Origin: Protonemura montana | Taxonomy: Eukaryota; Arthropoda; Insecta; Plecoptera; Nemouridae | DNA: 64,000 bases | Assembly (NCBI GenBank): GCA_947568835.1 | Contig: OX387603.1 | Location: 27,800,651 to 27,864,650 of the forward strand | Direction: 5' to 3' | Shown here: positions 57,601-64,000 of the stretch, piece after piece | How positions within the stretch are numbered: the stretch's first letter is position 1 | Layout of the letters: each line of letters opens with the position of its first letter | Position numbers and translations under genes: made by a program | Notes under the pieces: model-generated | Databases searched by the model: none | What the model was told of the DNA's origin: nothing | Seen by the model: the letters and a program-made list of their open reading frames with translations, nothing else

Positions 57601-58980
57601 TACTTGAGTGAGAGGAAAACCAACAATATTGCCTCATTTTCTCACAGTAAAGTCACTTGTCTGCAAAATGCTGTAAAACCCAACAAAGTGTAACTCTTGT
57701 ACAACTTATTTATTGCAATATTCAAATAAGATAGCAACAACCGATAGCATTGATAATGAATGAAATGCATGTCAAAGTTCTGAAAATAAATAAATAAATA
57801 AAATAAATAACACCCAGTGCTTTTAAAGTTAGCGTTATAGAAGTTGGGTCAGTGGTTTCGACAAAAATAAAAAATTGACTCACGACGAAGAAGAATGCGA
57901 CAACCACGGTGCCGTCAGACTCTTTATAAGCTTTGTTGAGCGACTCGTAAAAAGCATTGCAGCAGACCACATGCATCTCCAGGGGCAGGCTGGTCAACCA
58001 AACAACAAATATGATAATAAGTGCTAAAATCTGAACATGAACATGAACATGAAAGAGGTGGGAAAGGAAGAAGGCCATGTTCTTTGAGGAAATATTCCAG
58101 ATTTTGACTGAAATGGTTAAAAATGTCCTGAAATAAAGGCGGGTCCACTCACTCATTGTTACAGTAGGTATTGAAATTATTTTGGAAGATATCAGTTACA
58201 TTAGCAAAGATGCAGAAAAGAGAGACACGTTTCTGGATGAAATAGCCCAGTATGTTCACTGACCGATGTCCCTCGATGGAATGCTCGCTGCCTTCATCGT
58301 CAGACCGGCCCCAGTGGAAGTGGACCTGTGTTAAGAAGTACTCTGACTTGAGTGGCCCGGCTCGGACTCGGGGGCCGCCCCCGCTCCACTGAGGGTTCAG
58401 TATCACTGGAACAACGCTAACTGTTAAATGGATGACCAGGTTTAGCAACATTCCATCAAGTCTAGTATTTGACAGGAACCCACCGAATAGTAGGCCCGAT
58501 AGAACGTTCCAGGAAATGACTGCTCTTTTATGACCACTCAAGTTTGGTGCCTTGAGCTGAGATTGGGTTAGTTAGTGGATGGTGACCATCTCCACAGCTT
58601 CAAGATGTGTTTTTGGGGAGAATCCCCAGAAGTTAAATCCAGAATTGGGAAACTCTTTGCATAACCGAGGCATACAAATGCATCTCTCGAAGTAAAATGG
58701 CTAACATTTTTATCTTCACTATATTTAGACAGCAGTGTAAAAGCCAGAATGGTACTTATAGTTTAGGCCAACAGACACTGTAGGTAACGTTTTGGTAATG
58801 CTTACTTGTTTTCCCAGTGTTGGCAATCTTGAGCTTGGACGGAACGCGATTGAGGAACATCCATTCCAAGTTTGGTAGTTCCACTGGAACGGCATTGGCG
58901 ATGCAAAGATCGATTGGAGCTATAACCTGCTCGTGCCTTGCCTCTAACACTCTTTGAACATCGGCGCTGAGGGTCTTAGG
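54696..58980 (-). CDS. Carbonic-anhydrase-domain protein, divergent, N-terminus not found
   Basis: Seven exons with matching phases: 58980-58806, 58405-58264, 57989-57884, 57135-56911, 56219-56019, 55473-55377, 54829-54696 (1,080 bases, 360 residues). Order: APIDLCIA...LKIANTGKTM; QVHFHWG with GSEHSIEGH (two zinc His plus the Glu/His gate pair); LPLEMHVV (third zinc His) and DGTVVVAFFFV; NPNLSELMPALDRV and DYLIYWGS; then ISHQQ and MSLFRAMK. The three zinc ligands are kept. However, the proton-shuttle His after NTG is Lys, and the region that should read GSLTTPPC reads GSVSGRGKRQQ, so the catalytic Thr loop is lost. It may bind zinc without normal CO2 hydration. After the CA fold comes a charged extension (EMEKRKLQQEAYEKYKAMEQ) unusual for the family. 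Upstream start and true C-terminus unknown. Confidence 0.8.
57345..57445 (-). mobile_element. Possible second Penelope-like terminal-repeat family
   Basis: The minus strand reads CCTGATGTGAGTTATGAAAC, GTTGTGGAATTTTACCAACC and ATTCAAAAACACAGTCATAC, parallel to GAAACGTCGGGAAATTTAG...CATTCAAAACCC of the other repeats. Lies in an intron of the CA-domain gene. Confidence 0.35.
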
Positions 58981-60057
58981 CTAAATAAAAATTCATATCA
59001 ATGAGAAAATGTGAACTAATACTGTGACTAAAGACAGCAGTTGCTGCAAATTCATATTTCGATACTAATGTTATTCTTTGAGGAAAACATAGTAACGGTA
59101 AATATTGAGAGTATGTACATCAGTGATGTGGAGACTTAGTTGATTAGTTTAGCAAACAATTTGGTAGTTTTGTAAATATAAGTTCTTTAATGGAAAAAAA
59201 GTTTAAGATAAGTCAGAACAGAAGCATAATTTAACTCATTTAACAACAAACCACCTAGCTTAAATCACACATAATTCCATCACAGTGCATGAAAATGGTG
59301 AAAATGGTGTTTCGACGTGAAAAATGCTTAGAGATTGTCCACGGGTATTTTTTTATTTTGAGGTTTCAAAATAAAGTGGCCTCTTGTAATTATATGGATA
59401 AATGCAAGATAATTCAGAAACCCCACACGAACCATAGTATAGGGAGTTAATTTGTAGTAGTATATATCATCTCGTCTGTTGGCTTATTTCGAAAAGAACG
59501 TGTAGTTTAAATATTTAATAAATAATTTAGATAACTGGACTGACAGGTTGTCAATCCAGTAAAATAAAAACACTTGACAATCATGAAATTTAAAAATAAT
59601 TTTGATTTAGAAAGCCTGTCATAATGCAGATTTAAACTTGAACTTTCCACATTCAGTTTCGTATAATATTATAACATGTCATTCCCATAATTTAAGATTT
59701 TTAATCTTGTTATATATTCAAAACTCTAAAATGTGAATGAAATATTTCCGTAAAATATGATAAATTCATCATAAACTGACAATTCGATCATAACACGTGC
59801 TCAACATGTGCTCCTCTCACAAAATCGATGACCAACTGTTACCAACTGTATACAGATATGTCAAACCATTACCAACGTGTGAACGCGTGCTGCAGAGCGA
59901 AAAGTCAATAAAAACATAACATTACCCGAGTGAACTAACGTCTGTTCGTAAAAGGGCAGGGTCGTCTATACACAAAGAAGACTCGGAATTATTGAGTGCG
60001 ATTGAGGGTGCCCTGCGAGCTCAAGAAACTTTTGACAGGGGCTGTTTTCCTGGAACC
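58981..60057. promoter_or_regulatory. Head-to-head intergenic region
   Basis: Lies between the minus-strand CA-domain gene and plus-strand PCYOX1. It is AT-rich. No clear TATA box or first CA exon was found, though one must exist here or nearby. Confidence 0.3.
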
Positions 60058-63000
60058 ATGGGAAAGATAATGTTTGCTGTGTTAATAATGGTTTGCATCA
60101 GTTCTGTTTTGTGCAAAGTAAAGATACCAAATATAGGTAAAAATAATAAACTGGCCAAAATGTCTACTATCAGATAGATGCTAATTTACTTGCAGTCGAT
60201 TAATATCACAATGTTTTATTTTTTATCAGCTATCATTGGAGGAGGCATTGGTGGGACATCAACAGCTTATTTTCTTCGAGAACTATTTGGACTTGATGCT
60301 ACAATTGATTTGTATGAAAGCGACAAAATTGGAGGTCGACTCTCTACTGTAACAATTGGCAACAGTAGATATGAAACTGGAGGGTCTGTCATTCATCCAA
60401 AGAACAAATATATGGTAGACTTTGTCAAGCAACTTGGTACGTTTTATTCGAATTAACAGTATTTACCAGCCTATGCGGCTTTCAGGACAGTTGTTGGAAA
60501 TTTTAAAGATTCAATAGATGATGCCAAATTATTATGACAAGAAACTGTATCAGAAATACTTGCATTTGAAATGTGTTTATAGTGACAAACTAGAAGCCGC
60601 TGTTCAGACACCTATTTATTTTATATTTGAACTAAAAGTCTCTGAAAGCAGAGACCATTTATGTTTTATTTTCAACACTTTTTACATCTTGTTTGCAGGG
60701 CAAAGGAAGCGAAAAAACGATTCGCCTTCCAACTTCGGAATGTTTGATGGTTCGGAGTTTATTTATGAAGAAACTAGTTGGGAGATTGTCAACATGGTGA
60801 AACTATTATGGAGGTCAATAAACTTATTAACATTTGGTGTAGTTTATAATTGTGCTAAACATAACTTAGCTTTATAAGTGTTACACTATTTAGTAATCAA
60901 TGGACAACAATATGTTATCTTCAACATAATTTTATTTAGTATCCACGCCCTCCATTTCTTCGTAGTTGACTGAGTTTAAGGCCTCCAGCTTAGTCTAGTA
61001 ACAACCTTACCTACGTAGAGTGGCGGGAGAACATACTTAAAAGTTCTTTCTCCAATTTAATTTGCAACTTGACAGTCTAGCTTGTGTGACAGTGAAAGAA
61101 AATCAAAGCCTTCTCTATGGAATTCGGGGAATTTGTTTCCAAAACTCTTGTGGTGAAAATGGCTCTAGAGGGCTTTGCAATAGTTACTTCATTCACAGGG
61201 AAAATTGTAGAAAAAAATAACCTGTAATTATTTTATTATTATGTACACTATAACCGTCTCAAAAATCGATGCCTAAACGCAGACTCGAACCCCAATCTCC
61301 ACCTATCGCGGGTGTTGCTCTAACCCATTGAGCTACTTGGACACTGGATTTTTGAGAAGATTATAGTGTTGATAATAATAAAATACCCCGCGCATTGCAA
61401 GCGTTTGCAATTTAAATCAGATTTCATCTAAATACCTGTAATTATTCTTTTATGCAATTTTCCACCTTGGACTACTTTGCTGTTATGTGTCAATGTTATT
61501 TTGAACACTTTGTTTTTCAACATTGCCGAAACAGATACGGCTACGGGATGTTGAAACTGAACTCTCAGATTGACGAATACCTCCGTGAGTTCTCACGGAT
61601 CTACAAGCTTCAGTCACGTGGCCAGTGCTATGCCAGCGTTCGCGAGCTGATCTCCGCGATGGGACCGAACATCGTCGCCGGACTCGATCGAAACGCAAAG
61701 CTCGGTTTCGCGCAACGCGGCTTCTCCAGTCTCATCGTCGACGAGCTTGTTTCCGCCACGTTGGTCACCAACTACGGGCAGGACACCAACGTCACAGAAT
61801 TCGTCGGTACGTTTTACGAATGCGATTGGCCAAAATTTCACTCTTTTTGTGAATCAATTTGTATTTTGGAAAGGAAGCTAGAATGAAAAAATTTGCAACC
61901 GAACCGGGATACGAACCCGGGACCTCCTAATTGCCGGTCGGGTGCTCTCCCTTTCCCCTTCAGGAGATCCCATATCACAACCCCGCAAAAGCTGGAATAT
62001 GTGTGTCCGGATAACTCAGTTGGTAGAGCACCCGACCGGCAATTGGGAGGTCCCGGGTTCGTATCCCGGTTCGGTTGCACATTTCACCAGTCTAGCTTTC
62101 TTTCCATCATCCGCTTGCTGGTTTAAGTTCCCTATTGGAAATGCCAGAAAACCAAAATTCACTGCAATTTGTATTTGTAATTGTATTTGCAATTCATAAT
62201 AACACAGTGACATGTGAGAATCAAGTCCCAACTCTCATCTCATTTCACATTCATATTCATATTCATAAACTCTTCAATACTTTAAAAACCATGTTCAAAA
62301 AAATTCATTCTTAGTGAGGATTTAAAATGTGACTTATTGTTTTTTGCATCCCTTATCACGAGAGGAAGCTTGTTTAAAATACATTTCCGAATGCGATTGG
62401 CCAAAGTTTCATTCATTTTGTGAATCAATCGTACAGATTCATGTATTTCATGTAAAATTATTGCTCATTTTGCTGAAGTTTTTTTGTCCATGTTGTGAAC
62501 GGTGTTTACGTGTTTATTTATTTATTTGTTTATTAATAGCTTTGGTTTTACAATACATACCTGAGGCTAATAGAATTACAATAGTGGTCATAGAATTTAC
62601 AATAGTGGTCATAGAATTACAATAGTGGTCATAGAATTACAATAGTGGTCATAGAATTACAATAGTGGTCATAGAATTACAATAGTGGTAATAGAATTAC
62701 AATAGTGGTCATAGAATTACAATAGTGGTCATAGAATTTACAATAGTGGTCATAGAATTACAATAGTGGTCATAGAATTACAATAGTGGTCATAGAATTA
62801 CAATAGTGGTCATAGAATTACAATAGTGGTCATAGAATTACAATAGTGGTCATAGAATTACAATAGTGGTCATAGAATTACAATAGTGGTCATAGAATTA
62901 CAATAGTGGTCATAGAATTACAATAGTGGTCATAGAATTACAATAGTGGTCATAGAATTACAATAGTGGTCATAGAATTACAATAGTGGTAATAGAATTA

Positions 63001-64000
63001 CAATAGTGGTCATAGAATTACAATAGTGGTCATAGAATTTACAATAGTGGTCATAGAATTACAATAGTGGTCATAGAATTACAATAGTGGTCATAGAATT
63101 ACAATAGTGGTCATAGAATTACAATAGTGGTCATAGAATTACAATAGTGGTCATATAATTACAATAGTGGTCATAGAATTACAATAGTGGTCATAGAATT
63201 ACAATAGAGGTCATAGAATTACAATAGTGGTCATAGAATTACAATAGTGGTCATAGAATTACAATAGTGGTCATAGAATTACAATAGTGGTCATAGAATT
63301 ACAATAGTGGTCATAGAATTACAATAGTGGTCATAGAATTTACAATAGTGGTCATAGAATTACAATAGTGGTCATAGAATTTACAATATAATTAAATAAA
63401 AGTTAGTGGTTAGTTTATAAATTTACACTGGTTTTATACATTTTTTGAGGGGAAGAGAGAATTTTCAAATGTAATTTTCCCACTCGAAGACTTGCATTTC
63501 AGAGCAGGAAGCAGACACATTCTGACGATATTTTAGAAAAATCTTGTCAATCTTTGACCATTAATTAATTTTATAAATTGATCAGATAATTGCAGTTAAA
63601 GCATTCTAAAGTAAAAAAAAATGATTAAAAATAATTATGGAAGCAATGATGGTCTCAAATGACAAAAAGAAATGATGATGATTATATAATTTAATACGTA
63701 TACTGAGGCGTATCCAATTGTACGCATGGACAAATAGACTTTCCAAAGCATATTATTCTATTTTTAGTCTGTTAACGAGTTTCTAAACCATAATGACCAT
63801 AATGGTCAATCGTGATAATAAAAGAATTAGTATTATTATTATTATTATATGATGACGGTGTTATTAATGAACTGAAACTTGCAGGCATGGTATCAGTAGC
63901 AGGAGCCAGCCCCGGCCTGTGGTCGGTCAACGGTGGAAACTTCCGCGTGGCAGAGAAATTGTTGACACGTTCGGGAGCCACGTTGATTCACGCGCCCGTC
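60058..64000 (+). CDS. PCYOX1: Prenylcysteine oxidase 1, cut by the right edge
   Basis: Exons 60058-60136, 60231-60436, 60699-60813, 61535-61806, 63885 to the edge, all GT/AG with matching phases. It encodes a signal peptide (MGKIMFAVLIMVCISSVLC); the FAD-binding Rossmann motif AIIGGGIGGTSTAYFL with LYESDKIGGRLSTV and YETGGSVIHPKNKYM; SNFGMFDGSEFIYEETSWEI; YGYGMLKLNSQIDEYLREF with FAQRGFSSLIVDELVSATLV and NYGQDTNVTEFVG; then MVSVAGASPGLWSVNGGNFR and VAEKLLTRSGATLI. This family is a lysosomal FAD thioether oxidase that splits prenylcysteine into cysteine, an aldehyde and hydrogen peroxide. No frame damage. The substrate part of the C-terminus lies outside. An upstream in-frame ATG at 59,992 would bury the signal peptide, so 60,058 is preferred. 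Confidence 0.93.
61245..61432 (-). mobile_element. tRNA-derived SINE in PCYOX1 intron
   Basis: Reverse complement: AAGTAGCTCAATGGGTTAGA (A box), GGGGTTCGAGTCTGCG (B box). The flanks CACTATAACCGTCTCAAAAA and TTTTTGAGAAGATTATAGTG face each other as inverted repeats. The tail ACCCCGCGCATTGCAAGCG is shared with 32,110-32,160. Confidence 0.6.
61870..62115. mobile_element. Foldback pair of tRNA-derived SINE heads
   Basis: GGAAAGGAAGCTAGA...CAACCGAACCGGGATACGAA (left arm) mirrors TTCGTATCCCGGTTCGGTTG...TCTAGCTTTCTTTCC (right arm) over about 85 bases. The right arm is tRNA-like (AACTCAGTTGGTAGAGCA, loop CCGGCAA with anticodon position GGC, GGGTTCGTATCCC). The acceptor stem does not pair, so it is not a functional tRNA gene. 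Confidence 0.7.
62569..63388. repeat. 20-bp satellite in PCYOX1 intron, about 41 units
   Basis: Unit ACAATAGTGGTCATAGAATT. One-base-longer units (GAATTT) start at 62734, 63035 and 63336, exactly 301 apart. A GTAATAG variant recurs at 62,690 and 62,991, again 301 apart. Confidence 0.95.

Noticed and set aside
59992-60057. Upstream in-frame ATG of PCYOX1
   Set aside because: It would add 22 hydrophilic residues before the signal peptide, which then could not act at the N-terminus.
62008-62085. Functional tRNA gene (GGC anticodon, Ala-like)
   Set aside because: A and B boxes and the anticodon arm are good, but the acceptor stem does not pair, position 33 is C, and other copies occur as SINE heads.

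Overview
This is a eukaryotic, invertebrate genomic window. The genes are split by GT/AG introns, the coding density is low, and most of the sequence is transposon and satellite DNA. The 5S-like repeat heads resemble arthropod 5S rRNA, and two minus-strand promoters carry a TATA box about 40 bases upstream of the ATG. I suspect an arthropod (crustacean or hexapod), with low confidence. Splice sites and exons were read by eye; reading phases were checked arithmetically.

Left half (1-34,250): this is a segmentally duplicated locus of a secreted double C-type-lectin gene on the minus strand. Copy B (25,790-33,272) appears complete: nine exons, 2,145 coding bases, about 714 residues. It encodes a signal peptide, helical N-domain, CTLD1, second helical domain, CTLD2, a Pro/Glu/His-rich stalk and a helical tail. 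Copy A (188 or less to 7,057) is about 28 kb away in the same orientation and runs off the left edge. A third, inverted and wrecked copy lies at about 8,105-9,690 plus 18,735-19,448. The copies act as empty-site controls for each other. A hAT element (1,049-2,313), a 5S-derived SINE (5,798-6,591) and a short SINE (32,012-32,162) are each present in one copy and absent from another. The inverted copy is split by a LINE cluster (9,690-18,735) that includes one LINE nested in another. It is bordered by an autonomous-type hAT relic (19,449-23,591), which itself holds a Penelope-like fragment.

Middle (34,400-52,000): no confident gene. It holds a 2.9-kb satellite of 16-bp units inside what looks like a transposon that split a SINE, an 11-bp satellite, LINE remnants, Penelope-like terminal repeats, and two exactly 780-bp non-autonomous hAT copies in opposite orientation, each with a perfect 8-bp target duplication.

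Right part (52,000-64,000): a divergent carbonic-anhydrase-domain gene lies on the minus strand (58,980 down to 54,696, with possible further exons). Head-to-head with it, about 1.1 kb away, is prenylcysteine oxidase (PCYOX1) on the plus strand (60,058 to beyond the right edge). An 8-bp satellite lies next to the first gene. A 20-bp satellite with a 301-bp higher-order period lies in the last visible intron of the second.
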